Shown here: positions 38,104-47,142 of the stretch, piece by piece | Layout of the letters: the number at the start of each line of letters is the position of its first letter | Numbering within the stretch: position 1 is the first letter of the stretch | Assembly: GCF_000473225.1 (NCBI RefSeq) | Contig: NZ_KI421509.1 | Coordinates: 1,326,045 to 1,390,044 of the forward strand | Direction of reading: 5' to 3' | DNA from: Sedimentitalea nanhaiensis DSM 24252 | Lineage (GTDB): Bacteria > Pseudomonadota > Alphaproteobacteria > Rhodobacterales > Rhodobacteraceae | DNA length: 64,000 bases | Notes under the pieces: model-generated | Database searches by the model: none | Seen by the model: the letters and a program-made list of their open reading frames with translations, nothing else | Told to the model about the DNA's origin: nothing | Made by a program: the position numbers and the translations under genes

Positions 38104-38991
38104 ATGACAGAGTTTCCACACGCGCGGCGCAGCGCCTTTCAGGTGCTTACGGGGCTGTTTTCTCTGCCGCCAGGAGCCCGCGTCGGCATCGGCCCGGTGA
38201 TCGCCGCCGCGATCCTCGTGATCATCGTGCTCGCTTCGGTCATGGCGCCGTTGTACGTGCCCTATGACCCGCTGGCGATGAATGCCATGGCCCGCCTCAA
38301 GCCCCCGTCAGAGGAATTCCTGTTGGGCACCGACCCCTACGGCCGGGACACCTTTTCCCGGGTAATGACCGGGGGGCGGGTCTCGCTGCTCATCGGCGTC
38401 GGCGCCGCGCTGGTCAGCGTCACCGTGGGCCTCTTCATCGGGCTTGTCGCAGGCTTCTTCCGAGCAGCGGACAGTGTGATCATGCGGATCATGGACAGCC
38501 TCATGGCAATCCCCGCAATCCTGCTGGCCATCGCACTGGTCGCGCTGAACGGCCCCAGTCTCGGGTCTGTCATCATCGCGATCACCGTGCCGGAAATACC
38601 ACGGGTTGTGCGCCTGGTCCGCTCGGTGGTGCTGTCGGCGCGCGAAGAGCCATATGTAGAGGCTGCCATCGCACTTGGGTCCTCGATGCCCAAAATCCTG
38701 ATTCAGCATCTGATGCCCAACACATTGGCGCCGCTGATCGTGCAGGGCACCTATATCTGCGCCTCCGCGATCCTAATCGAGGCAATCCTCAGCTTCCTCG
38801 GTGCTGGCGTGTCGACCGAGATCCCGACCTGGGGCAACATCATGGCGGAGGGGCGAACCTATTTCCAGATCAAGCCCGGTCTGATCTTCTGGCCGGGACT
38901 TCTGCTGTCGCTGTGTATCCTTGCCATAAACCTGCTGGGCGACACGGCACGCGATCTGCTCGACCCGCGCATGAAAAAACGCGAGGGCTAA
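38104..38991 (+). CDS. ABC transporter permease, DppC type
   Basis: 295 residues from the ATG at 38104, which lies 1 base after the first permease gene. It has the DppC features: the short helix GPVIAAAILVIIVLASVMAP, the loop LLGTDPYGRDTFSRVMTGGRVSL and the EAA segment YVEAAIALGSSMPKILIQHL. A longer in-frame start (38059) would lie inside the previous gene and is not preferred. Confidence 0.93.
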   Translation: MTEFPHARRSAFQVLTGLFSLPPGARVGIGPVIAAAILVIIVLASVMAPLYVPYDPLAMNAMARLKPPSEEFLLGTDPYGRDTFSRVMTGGRVSLLIGVGAALVSVTVGLFIGLVAGFFRAADSVIMRIMDSLMAIPAILLAIALVALNGPSLGSVIIAITVPEIPRVVRLVRSVVLSAREEPYVEAAIALGSSMPKILIQHLMPNTLAPLIVQGTYICASAILIEAILSFLGAGVSTEIPTWGNIMAEGRTYFQIKPGLIFWPGLLLSLCILAINLLGDTARDLLDPRMKKREG

Positions 38992-38994
38992 GGC

Positions 38995-40680
38995 ATGGAG
39001 TTCAAATCAAAAGACTTTTCGAACGCGCCCCGCGTCCTCAAGATCCGCAAGCTCAAAGTCGGTCTGACCGGCCGCCCGAACGCGGCGCCGGTGCTCGACG
39101 GCATCGACCTCGACATCCGCGCCGGGGAAACCCACTGTCTTGTAGGAGAATCCGGCTCGGGCAAGTCGGTCACCTCGCTTGCCGCCATGGGGCTGCTGCC
39201 CAAGGGTGCGCTTGAGGTGCAAGGCGGTCTCATCGACCTCGAAGGCTTCGAGATCACCAGCGCATCCCCGTCGCAGATGCGCGAGCTGCGCGCCCGCCGG
39301 ATCGCGATGATCTTTCAGGAGCCGATGACCGCGTTGAACCCGGTCATTCGGGTAGGCGAGCAAATTCTGGAAGTGCTGAACACGCACAGTGATCTGAGCC
39401 CGTCTGAAGCAAAGAAACTTACTCTCGATATGATGGAGCAGGTGCATCTGCCGGATGTGGAACGTATCTACTCCGCCTTCCCGCACCAGCTGTCGGGCGG
39501 TCAGCGGCAGCGTATCATGATCGCGATGGCCCTGATCCTCGATCCGGATCTTCTGATCGCAGACGAACCAACGACGGCGCTGGACGTGACCACGCAGCTG
39601 CAGATATTAAAGCTCATCGCGGAAATGCAGGAACGGCATGGCACCGCCGTCTTGTTCATCACCCACGATATGGGCGTCGTAGCGGAAATCGCCGATACGG
39701 TGAGCGTCATGCAAAAGGGCCGGATCGTCGAACGCGCCCCAATCCGTGAGCTGCTGACCGACCCGAAAGAAGCCTATACACGCAAGCTGTTGACCGCAGT
39801 GCCCAACCTTGCCCCCCGCCCAGCACGTGGCGATGTTGCCGAAAAGGACGTGGTCACAGTTCAGGGGCTGGACATGGCCTATGGCGGTGGCGGCTTCTTC
39901 CGAAAGTCCGACAGGGTCAAGGCCGCGCGCGACGTGAACTTCAGCATCCCGCCAGGCCGCACGCTTGGGATCGTGGGAGAATCGGGCTCGGGCAAATCCA
40001 CCGTGGCGCGCTGCATTATGCGGTTGATCGACCCGACGGCGGGCAAGATCACCGTCGCGGGCACCGAAATTGCCCGGTTGTCCCGCCGCCAGTTGCAACC
40101 GCACCGCAAGCACCTCCAGATCGTGTTTCAAGACCCCTACCGGTCACTTAACCCACGCTGGACAGTGGCGCGCAGCCTTTGCGAAGGGCCGATCAACTTC
40201 GGCACCTCGCGAGACGAAGCGATGACCAAGGCCGCCGAGTTGATGGAATTGGTCGACCTGCCACGCGACGCATTGGACCGGTATCCGCACCAGTTCTCCG
40301 GAGGGCAGCGCCAGCGTATCGCGATTGCCCGTGCCGTCGCCATGAAGCCTGACCTGCTGGTCGCAGACGAGGCGGTTTCGGCGCTGGATGTCAGCGTGCA
40401 GGCGCAAGTGCTGGATCTGCTCGACGACATCCAGGAGAAATTCGGCGTCGCCATGTTGTTCATCACGCACGACCTGCGGGTCGCGGCGCAAATCTGCGAC
40501 GACGTGCTGGTCATGCAGAAGGGTTTTGTCGTCGAACACGGACCGGCGGGCCAGGTCTTGTCGACCCCCCGCCACGATTACACCCGCAATCTGATCAATG
40601 CGGCCCCGGGCCGCAACTGGGATTTTTCCAACTACCGCGCGCTCGATCACGCGCCTGCACCCAAAGGAGCCATCGCATGA
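38995..40680 (+). CDS. ABC transporter ATP-binding protein with two fused nucleotide-binding domains
   Basis: 561-residue fusion of the DppD and DppF type ATPases. Each half has Walker A (GESGSGKSV near residue 52 and GESGSGKST near residue 330), the ABC signature (SGGQRQRI in both) and a Walker B (LLIADEPTTAL and LLVADEAVSAL). Both halves end in the oligopeptide-transporter C-terminal extension. Fused versions of these two ATPases are common in Rhodobacterales and rhizobia. Its stop overlaps the ATG of the next gene. Confidence 0.94.
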   Translation: MEFKSKDFSNAPRVLKIRKLKVGLTGRPNAAPVLDGIDLDIRAGETHCLVGESGSGKSVTSLAAMGLLPKGALEVQGGLIDLEGFEITSASPSQMRELRARRIAMIFQEPMTALNPVIRVGEQILEVLNTHSDLSPSEAKKLTLDMMEQVHLPDVERIYSAFPHQLSGGQRQRIMIAMALILDPDLLIADEPTTALDVTTQLQILKLIAEMQERHGTAVLFITHDMGVVAEIADTVSVMQKGRIVERAPIRELLTDPKEAYTRKLLTAVPNLAPRPARGDVAEKDVVTVQGLDMAYGGGGFFRKSDRVKAARDVNFSIPPGRTLGIVGESGSGKSTVARCIMRLIDPTAGKITVAGTEIARLSRRQLQPHRKHLQIVFQDPYRSLNPRWTVARSLCEGPINFGTSRDEAMTKAAELMELVDLPRDALDRYPHQFSGGQRQRIAIARAVAMKPDLLVADEAVSALDVSVQAQVLDLLDDIQEKFGVAMLFITHDLRVAAQICDDVLVMQKGFVVEHGPAGQVLSTPRHDYTRNLINAAPGRNWDFSNYRALDHAPAPKGAIA

Positions 40681-41852
40681 GTATTATTCCCAGGATTGAG
40701 GCCTTCGCCGACGAACTGACCGAAATCCGCCGCGATTTTCACGCCCACCCGGAACTCGGGTTCGAGGAAGTTCGCACCGCCTCCATCGTCGCCGAGAAGC
40801 TTCGCGAATACGGCGTTGACGAGGTCGTCGAAGGCTTCGGCGGCACCGGCGTGGTTGGCCTGATCAAGGGCCAGGGCGGTGGCAACCGCCGGATCGGGCT
40901 GCGGGCCGACATGGACGCCCTTCCGATAGAAGAGGCGTCAGGCGTCCCCTTTGCCTCGACCAACCCGGGCCGCATGCACGCTTGCGGCCATGATGGGCAT
41001 ACCACCATGCTGTTGGGGGCGGCGCGTTATCTGGCGGAGACACGCGATTTCAACGGCACCGCCGTGCTGATCTTCCAGCCCGCCGAAGAGGGCCTGGGCG
41101 GAGCGCGCAGGATGATCCAGGAAGGGCTCTTCGAAAAATTTCCCTGCGACGAAGTTTACGGCATGCACAACGACCCGAATTCCGAATTCGGTGTGGTCCG
41201 CGTCACACCCGGACCGGCAATGGCGGGGGCGACCTTCTTTGACATCACCGTCAAGGGCACCGGCAGCCACGCGGCGATGCCGCACCAGTCCAAGGACCCC
41301 ATCGTCATTGGTGCGAATCTGGTTCAGCAACTGCAGACCATCGTCAGCCGCAACACCCCCCCGACCAAGCCGGTGGTGCTCTCGGTGACCAGGTTCAACT
41401 CGGGTTCGGCCTACAATATCGTGCCGGATACAGCCGTCATATCGGGGACGATCCGATATTTTCATGACGACGTTTCGGAACTTGCCGACCAGCGCATCCG
41501 CGAGCTTTGCAGCGGAATGGCACAGGCACACGGGATCGAAATTGATGTCAATCTTCGCAACGTGTTTGATGTGCTGCTGAACGACCCAGACCTCACGACG
41601 GCCTATGTGGCTGCGGCAGCAGAGGTCGTCGGCGCCGACATGGCCGCCGAAACCATGGACCAGGCGACCGGTTCAGAAGATTTCGCCGACATGCTCAAAG
41701 TTGTTCCGGGGGCCTATTGCTGGGTGGGGCACGCGGGAAACGTTCCGCTGCATAACCCGGCCTTCGTGCTTGACGATGCGATCCTTCCCGTTGGGGCCTC
41801 GATTTATGCGCGCATTGTAGAATCACGGCTGCTCAAAAGTACCGCCGACTGA
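40677..41852 (+). CDS. M20 peptidase / amidohydrolase (hippurate hydrolase type)
   Basis: 391-residue M20 family enzyme. HAHPELGFEE, RADMDALPIEEASGVPF, MHACGHDGHTTMLLG and FQPAEEGLGGARRM carry the metal-binding and catalytic residues of the aminoacylase/hippurate hydrolase group, and a dimerisation (lid) domain follows around 185-290. It likely removes an acyl or amino-acid group from imported compounds. The ATG overlaps the ATPase stop (ATGA), so it belongs to the operon. Confidence 0.9.
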   Translation: MSIIPRIEAFADELTEIRRDFHAHPELGFEEVRTASIVAEKLREYGVDEVVEGFGGTGVVGLIKGQGGGNRRIGLRADMDALPIEEASGVPFASTNPGRMHACGHDGHTTMLLGAARYLAETRDFNGTAVLIFQPAEEGLGGARRMIQEGLFEKFPCDEVYGMHNDPNSEFGVVRVTPGPAMAGATFFDITVKGTGSHAAMPHQSKDPIVIGANLVQQLQTIVSRNTPPTKPVVLSVTRFNSGSAYNIVPDTAVISGTIRYFHDDVSELADQRIRELCSGMAQAHGIEIDVNLRNVFDVLLNDPDLTTAYVAAAAEVVGADMAAETMDQATGSEDFADMLKVVPGAYCWVGHAGNVPLHNPAFVLDDAILPVGASIYARIVESRLLKSTAD

Positions 41853-41935
41853 TCGCGGCACAGCCCCGGCTGTTCTCTTTCGAAACCCGAAAATTCCCTG
41901 ATCGGCCCCGTGCCGACCCCGAAAGGAACCAATCA

Positions 41936-43075
41936 ATGACCAACCCGCTGGCTCTGCCTTTTGATGCCGACGAGATGCTTGCAGGGCTGACACCCTGGAT
42001 CGAGACCGAAAGCCCGACTTTCGACACCGCAGCTGTCAACCGCATGATGGACGTGGTTCAGCACGACCTCGCAGCGCTCGGTGCCCGGGTCGAGCGGATA
42101 CCGGGCCGTATGGGTCTGGGCGACAGTGTCCGCGCGACCATGCCCCATGCCAGGGCAGGTGAAGGCGGAATACTGCTCCTTGGTCACCTTGATACCGTTC
42201 ATCCGGTCGGTACGCTGGCAAAACTCCCGTACCGGCGTGAGGGGGATATCTGCTATGGCCCGGGTTTGATGGACATGAAAGGTGGCAACTACGTCTATCT
42301 GGACGCGCTGCGCAAACTGTTGGCGGCAGGTGTCCAAACACCGCTGCCGGTCACCGTGCTGTTTACTCCAGACGAAGAGATTGGCACGCCCTCGACCCGC
42401 GAGCTGATCGAAACCGAGGCAAAGCGGCACAAATTCATCCTCGTCCCCGAACCTGCGCGCCCCGACGGTGGTGCCGTGATCGGGCGCTACGCCATCGCGC
42501 GCTTCGACCTTCAGACGCGCGGCAAGCCGAGCCATGCCGGCTGGGCTCTTTCCGATGGGCGTTCGGCCATCGCAGAAATGGCAAAATCGGTGGCCCGGAT
42601 CGAGAGTATGACAACCGACGACTGCACCTTCTCGGTCGGGGTCTTCAATGCGGGGCAATGGGTCAATTGCGTCTCGTCGGTCTGTAATGCCGAGGTGCTG
42701 TCAATGGCAAAGACCCAGGCCCTGCTGGATGAGGGTGTTGCGAAGATGATGGCGCTCAACTCGAATGAGGGTGAAGTGGTAATGGAAGTACGCCGTGGCG
42801 TCACCCGCCCTGTCTGGGAGCCTGACCAGCCAGGCACCATGGCGATGTTGTCGCTCGCTCAGGAGATTGCCGGCGAGATCGGGTTCGGGCTGACAGGCAG
42901 TTCAGCGGGCGGCGGATCGGATGGCAATTTCACAGGTTTCCTGGGACTGCCGACGCTCGATTCCATCGGCGTGCGGGGCAAGGGGCTGCATACGCTGACC
43001 GAACATATTTTTGTCGACAGCCTTGTCGAACGGGCAAAACTGGCCGCCGCGCTCTACTGCCGTCTGGGCGCCTGA
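41936..43075 (+). CDS. M20 peptidase, glutamate carboxypeptidase type
   Basis: 379-residue M20 metallopeptidase of the carboxypeptidase G2 group. LLGHLDTVHPVGTL (zinc histidine and aspartate), YGPGLMDMKGGN (bridging aspartate) and FTPDEEIGTPSTRELIE (catalytic glutamate) are all present. Carboxypeptidase G2 relatives cut C-terminal glutamate. Its stop overlaps the start of a gamma-glutamyltransferase remnant as TGATG, so the last active gene and the decayed one once formed a pair. Confidence 0.9.
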   Translation: MTNPLALPFDADEMLAGLTPWIETESPTFDTAAVNRMMDVVQHDLAALGARVERIPGRMGLGDSVRATMPHARAGEGGILLLGHLDTVHPVGTLAKLPYRREGDICYGPGLMDMKGGNYVYLDALRKLLAAGVQTPLPVTVLFTPDEEIGTPSTRELIETEAKRHKFILVPEPARPDGGAVIGRYAIARFDLQTRGKPSHAGWALSDGRSAIAEMAKSVARIESMTTDDCTFSVGVFNAGQWVNCVSSVCNAEVLSMAKTQALLDEGVAKMMALNSNEGEVVMEVRRGVTRPVWEPDQPGTMAMLSLAQEIAGEIGFGLTGSSAGGGSDGNFTGFLGLPTLDSIGVRGKGLHTLTEHIFVDSLVERAKLAAALYCRLGA

Positions 43076-43394
43076 TGTCTGACGCCCTGTCCCGCTCCAT
43101 GGAAATCCGCAGGCACGTCGTGGACACCGACCGTGGCGTTGTCGGCTCTCAGCACCGGCAGGCGGCTGAAGCCGGAACCCAGGTGCCGCGATGCACTGGC
43201 GCACCGATACCGGCAAAGCGCAGGCGCTAGATTTTGGCATGCGTGCTCCTGCGGGTCTGCGGATTGGGGGTTTCCCGCTGTCGGGCACAGGTATCGCGGG
43301 CGATCTGTCCGCTTGGGAGCGGGAGGCCGGAGATCGCAACGTTCCGGGCGCAAAGGCCATCGCTGTTCCGGCTATAGAACATGCGCGCATGTAA
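43075..43394 (+). pseudogene. ggt: remnant of a gamma-glutamyltransferase gene
   Basis: The ATG at 43075 overlaps the upstream stop. The first frame reads MSDALSRSMEIRRHVVDTDR and GVVGSQHRQAAEAGTQVPR, as at the start of a GGT, up to about 43190. The homology continues in another frame from 43191 (HWRTDTGKAQALDFGMRAPA, then PLSGTGIAGDLSAW and GDRNVPGAKAIAVPAI) to a stop at 43394. The expected segment NGGNAVDAAVA... through GGG is missing between them, and the C-terminal two thirds, including the threonine nucleophile, are absent. The remaining 158 bases to the next gene hold nothing I can identify. The recognition rests on remembered family patterns. Confidence 0.75.
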
Positions 43395-43567
43395 CCGGTG
43401 AAGTGATCACCGCTTGGGGCGGCGCCGTCGCGGAACCCGATTAAATAGTGCGGAATGCGTAGCGGCCCCGCAACGGCCAAGGGATCAGGATCCAGCATTG
43501 CCCCGCATACCCTTCTGGGGCAAGAACCGGCCTGGTCCAGTAGACTTTTGACGTGATAGGAAATGAC

Positions 43568-45055
43568 ATGAAGAATTGGAAGGCGCGGGCAGCCGAGCTT
43601 TATGATGGCAGCTTTCGACCGATGTTCATTGACGGCCAATGGTGCGAAGCACGCTCTGGCGAGACAATCACAGCGTACAACCCGGCCGATGGGTCGGTAC
43701 TGGCAACTGTCCCCAAGGGCGGAGCCGCCGACATAGACGCGGCCGTATCCGCCGCGCGCAAGGCATTCGAGGGACCGTGGTCCAGGTTCACGCCCTTTGA
43801 ACGGCAGGCGCTGTTGCTGAGAATCGCCGACAGGTTCGAGGCCGAATGGGACACCCTTTGCCTGTCGGACACGCTGGACATGGGCATGCCGATCCAGCGC
43901 ACCCTCGGCAATAGCCGCAGGGTTCTGGGCATGCTGCGCTACTACGCGGGACAGGCGGTCGCGATCCACGGCGAAACCATTCCGAACTCCTTCCCCGGCG
44001 AGATCTATTCCATGACCGTGCGCGAGCCTGTTGGCGTCGTCGGCTCCATCATCCCGTGGAACGCCCCGATTGCCGGCTCGATCTGGAAGATCGCCCCCGC
44101 TTTGGCGACCGGCTGTACGACCGTCTTGAAACCTTCCGAGGAAGCCTCCCTGACCGTGCTCATGATAGCCCGGATCATGCAGGAAGCGGGGCTTCCCGAT
44201 GGCGTGCTCAACATCGTCACCGGGTACGGTGCCGACGCCGGCGCGGCGCTGGCCGCACATCCCGGGGTGGACAAGATCGTCTTCACCGGCTCGACCGCGA
44301 CCGGGCAGGCTATTGCGCGCGGCGCCACCGGCAATCTCAAGCGGGTCTCGCTGGAACTGGGCGGCAAGTCCCCGGTGATCGTCTGCCGGGACGCGGATAT
44401 TGACAAGGCCGTGCCCATCGCGGCGATGTCGGTCTTTGCAAATTCCGGACAGATCTGCATTGCCGGGTCGCGTCTGTTTGTGGCCCGCGAGATTCACGAC
44501 GAGTTCCTGGGTCGGGTTGCCGATTACGCGCAAAATCTGAGAATCGGGCACGGAATCGAGGAGACCACGGAAATTGGGCCGATCATCTCCGCCCGCCAGG
44601 CGGATCGCATAGCCGGCTATCTCGATACCGCCAGGCGCGAAGGGGCCGAAGTGCTGGCCGGCGGGTCGCGGGCCGAGGGTTCGGAGCTGAACGGCGGGCA
44701 CTTCTTCCAGCCGACCATCTTCGGAGGCGTGACCGACCAGATGACCGTCGCACGCGAGGAAATCTTTGGCCCGGTGATCTCGGCCATGCCCTTTGACACC
44801 CTGGACGAGGTGGTCGAGCGCGCAAACGCAACCCCCTACGGGCTGGCGGCAGGCGTGTTCTCGACCCACCTGGGAACGGCGCACAAGCTCGCACATCGCC
44901 TCAAGGCCGGGTCGGTATGGGTCAACATGTATCACGCCATCGATCCGGCCGTCCCATTCGGCGGGGTCAAGATGTCGGGCTATGGGCGCGAAGGCGGGCG
45001 TGAGCACGTGGAAGAATACCTCGACACCAAGGCGATCTGGATCAATGCAGACTGA
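43568..45055 (+). CDS. aldehyde dehydrogenase
   Basis: NAD(P)-dependent aldehyde dehydrogenase of 495 residues. The catalytic glutamate in SLELGGKSPVIV and the catalytic cysteine in ANSGQICIAGSRLF are in place, as is the FTGSTATGQAI cofactor loop and the C-terminal PFGGVKMSGYGREGG. The ATG at 43568 has AGGA 6-7 bases upstream; the GTG at 43553 is less likely. The substrate is unknown. It begins a possible second operon with the dehydrogenase and TRAP genes. Confidence 0.94.
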   Translation: MKNWKARAAELYDGSFRPMFIDGQWCEARSGETITAYNPADGSVLATVPKGGAADIDAAVSAARKAFEGPWSRFTPFERQALLLRIADRFEAEWDTLCLSDTLDMGMPIQRTLGNSRRVLGMLRYYAGQAVAIHGETIPNSFPGEIYSMTVREPVGVVGSIIPWNAPIAGSIWKIAPALATGCTTVLKPSEEASLTVLMIARIMQEAGLPDGVLNIVTGYGADAGAALAAHPGVDKIVFTGSTATGQAIARGATGNLKRVSLELGGKSPVIVCRDADIDKAVPIAAMSVFANSGQICIAGSRLFVAREIHDEFLGRVADYAQNLRIGHGIEETTEIGPIISARQADRIAGYLDTARREGAEVLAGGSRAEGSELNGGHFFQPTIFGGVTDQMTVAREEIFGPVISAMPFDTLDEVVERANATPYGLAAGVFSTHLGTAHKLAHRLKAGSVWVNMYHAIDPAVPFGGVKMSGYGREGGREHVEEYLDTKAIWINAD

Positions 45056-45142
45056 CCCAAACGACCGGCGGGGGAACCGGGCCATCTTGCGGGTCCGGCC
45101 CCCCGCGCATCCATCGACAACAAGAAACAGGAGAACGCCACA

Positions 45143-46033
45143 ATGAAAGTCGGAATCGTCGGGGTCGGTTTGATGGGCCACGGCATCGCTCGGAACGTCA
45201 TGCGGCGCGGGGGCTATTCGCTCAGCTTCCTGGACCACCCTGGAAATCAGCCGGTGGACGAATTGATCCGTCTCGGCGCTTCCCCCTGCAAGACCCCCGC
45301 GGAAGTGGCCGCAGCTTCAGATGTGGTGATCGTTTGCGTCACCGGTTCTCCCCAAGTCGAAGCCGTCGTGACCGGCGAAACCGGGCTCCTTTCGGGCCTG
45401 ACTCCCGGAACGGTGATCGTCGATTGCTCTACCGCGCTGCCGGAAACGACCCGACGCATGGGCGCAGCGGTTGGCGCCGCTGGCTGCGGCTATGTCGACG
45501 CTCCGATGACACGGACGGCGAAACACGCGCACGAAGGGCAGTTGAATCTGCTGGTCGGCGGCGATCCCGAACTTCTGGAGAGAGTCCGCCCGGTGCTGGC
45601 CTCCTTCACAGAAGACGTAAAGCATGTCGGCCCCCTCGGTCAGGGTCATGAGCTCAAACTGCTCCACAATTACGTCTCGATCGGTTTTATGACCCTGCTT
45701 GCAGAAGCCGCGGCCCATGCCGCCGATGCGCATGTCGATGGACAGGTGCTTGTCGACGTCCTCGCAGGCGGGGGCGGCGCCAGCGCGGCGCTGGACAGGC
45801 TGGCCCCCTTCATCGTCGAGGGCGACCGCGAGGGGCTGCCGTTCGCCATCGCTAACGCGCAGAAGGATATCAACTATTTCCGGGACATGGCGCGGCAATC
45901 AGGCGCGCAAAAGATCATCGCAGACGGGGTCGCGAACGCAATTTCCGCCGTGACGGAAAGCGGGAACGGCCAAGCCTATCTACCTGAACTGGTGAATCTT
46001 TTTCGCAAACCCCCAAGGGTTGATGGCGTTTGA
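45143..46033 (+). CDS. beta-hydroxyacid dehydrogenase (3-hydroxyisobutyrate dehydrogenase family)
   Basis: 296-residue NAD(P)-dependent dehydrogenase. The Rossmann motif VGIVGVGLMGHGIARN, the substrate-binding YVDAPMTRTAKHAHEGQL and the catalytic lysine region HELKLLHNYVSIGF match the family. AGGAG lies about 9 bases before the ATG. With the neighbouring aldehyde dehydrogenase it could oxidise an imported hydroxyacid or the resulting semialdehyde. The exact substrate is not clear from sequence. Confidence 0.9.
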   Translation: MKVGIVGVGLMGHGIARNVMRRGGYSLSFLDHPGNQPVDELIRLGASPCKTPAEVAAASDVVIVCVTGSPQVEAVVTGETGLLSGLTPGTVIVDCSTALPETTRRMGAAVGAAGCGYVDAPMTRTAKHAHEGQLNLLVGGDPELLERVRPVLASFTEDVKHVGPLGQGHELKLLHNYVSIGFMTLLAEAAAHAADAHVDGQVLVDVLAGGGGASAALDRLAPFIVEGDREGLPFAIANAQKDINYFRDMARQSGAQKIIADGVANAISAVTESGNGQAYLPELVNLFRKPPRVDGV

Positions 46034-46107
46034 TCTGACCCTGTAAAGGAGACTTGCGACCGAACTGCGGCCTGTATACCAAACACATGTTAAACAAAGG
46101 GGACATT

Positions 46108-47088
46108 ATGACATTCACCTTCCGCGGGCTGGCTGCTGCCGGCGCTCTCATTGCAACCGGCCTGCCGGCCTCTGCACAGACTGAAGTCAAGATCGGTTAC
46201 GCACTTGCGCCCGACAGCCATTACGGTGTTGCCGCGAAGACCTTCGAAGAGGTCCTCCTGGCCGAAACCGGCGATCAGTTCACCTTCACCCATTTCCCCT
46301 CTTCGGGCCTTGGCGGCGAACGCGAAGTCATCGAGGGTCTGCAGCTGGGCACCATCGAAGTGACCATCGTCTCTTCCGGCACCTTGGCGAACTTCGTACC
46401 CGACACGGGCGTATTCGACATTCCCTTCCTGTTCCGGGATCTCGATCATGCACGTGCGGTGCTGGACGGGCCGATCGGTCAGGACATTCTGGCCAAATTC
46501 GACAACGTCGGTCTTCACGGCCTGGCCTGGGGCGAACAGGGTTTCCGGCACATCACCAACAACCGCAATCCGATTCACACCCCGGCAGATGCAGAAGGGC
46601 TGAAAATCCGTACGATGGAAAACCCGGTGCATCTGGCAGCCTTCAACGCCATGGGCGCGGCACCGACTCCCATGGCCTGGCCCGAGGTGATCTCGTCGCT
46701 GCAACAAGGCGTGATCGACGGTCAGGAAAACCCGCTTTCGGTGATCGTTTCGGTGAAACTGAACGAAGTGCAGGAATATCTCACCCTCTCCGGCCACGTC
46801 TACTCCCCGGCGATGCTGCTGGTCTCCAAGCCGTTCTGGGAAGGGCTCGACGACAGTCAGAAAGCAGCCTTCGAGACGGCTGCAAAGGCAGGCGTGCAGG
46901 CGATGCGCGGCTATGTTGACACTGTAGAGACCACCGGCGTCGAGACGCTCAAGGAGCGTGGCATGAAGGTCAATGAGTTGTCGGTCGAGGAAAAGGCAAA
47001 GTTCCAGGAGGCCATCGCCTCGGCCTACGAAGGCTATTACGAGACCTACGACAAGGGCCTCGTCAACGCGATCGTCGATTTCGAATAA
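46108..47088 (+). CDS. dctP: TRAP transporter solute-binding protein
   Basis: 326-residue periplasmic binding protein of the DctP family. The signal peptide (GLAAAGALIATGLPASA, cleavage near AQ-TE) is followed by SHYGVAAKTFEEVL and the family signature GLKIRTMENPVHLAAFNAMG, with the arginine that binds the solute carboxylate. The ATG at 46108 has an AAGGGG site. A GC-rich hairpin follows the stop. The solute is probably a carboxylic acid, as usual for this family. Confidence 0.93.
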   Translation: MTFTFRGLAAAGALIATGLPASAQTEVKIGYALAPDSHYGVAAKTFEEVLLAETGDQFTFTHFPSSGLGGEREVIEGLQLGTIEVTIVSSGTLANFVPDTGVFDIPFLFRDLDHARAVLDGPIGQDILAKFDNVGLHGLAWGEQGFRHITNNRNPIHTPADAEGLKIRTMENPVHLAAFNAMGAAPTPMAWPEVISSLQQGVIDGQENPLSVIVSVKLNEVQEYLTLSGHVYSPAMLLVSKPFWEGLDDSQKAAFETAAKAGVQAMRGYVDTVETTGVETLKERGMKVNELSVEEKAKFQEAIASAYEGYYETYDKGLVNAIVDFE

Positions 47089-47097
47089 ACCTTCACA

Positions 47098-47125
47098 GCC
47101 GGCGCCCCTCTTGGGTGCCGGCCTT
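47098..47125 (+). terminator. hairpin between TRAP binding-protein and permease genes
   Basis: Arms GCCGGCGCCC and GGGTGCCGGC pair over 10 bases (one G-U) around CTCTT, followed by CTTT. It lies 9 bases after the dctP stop and before dctQ, so it likely terminates part of the transcripts and lets the binding protein be made in excess over the permeases. Confidence 0.7.
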
Positions 47126-47142
47126 TCCACCAAGGGTGCCTC

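Noticed and set aside
42902-45238. A 778-codon open frame on the minus strand
   Set aside because: It lies antisense to the M20, aldehyde dehydrogenase and dehydrogenase genes, which have clear family motifs. The predicted protein shows no domain and is rich in His, Arg and Gly as expected for antisense of GC-rich codons.
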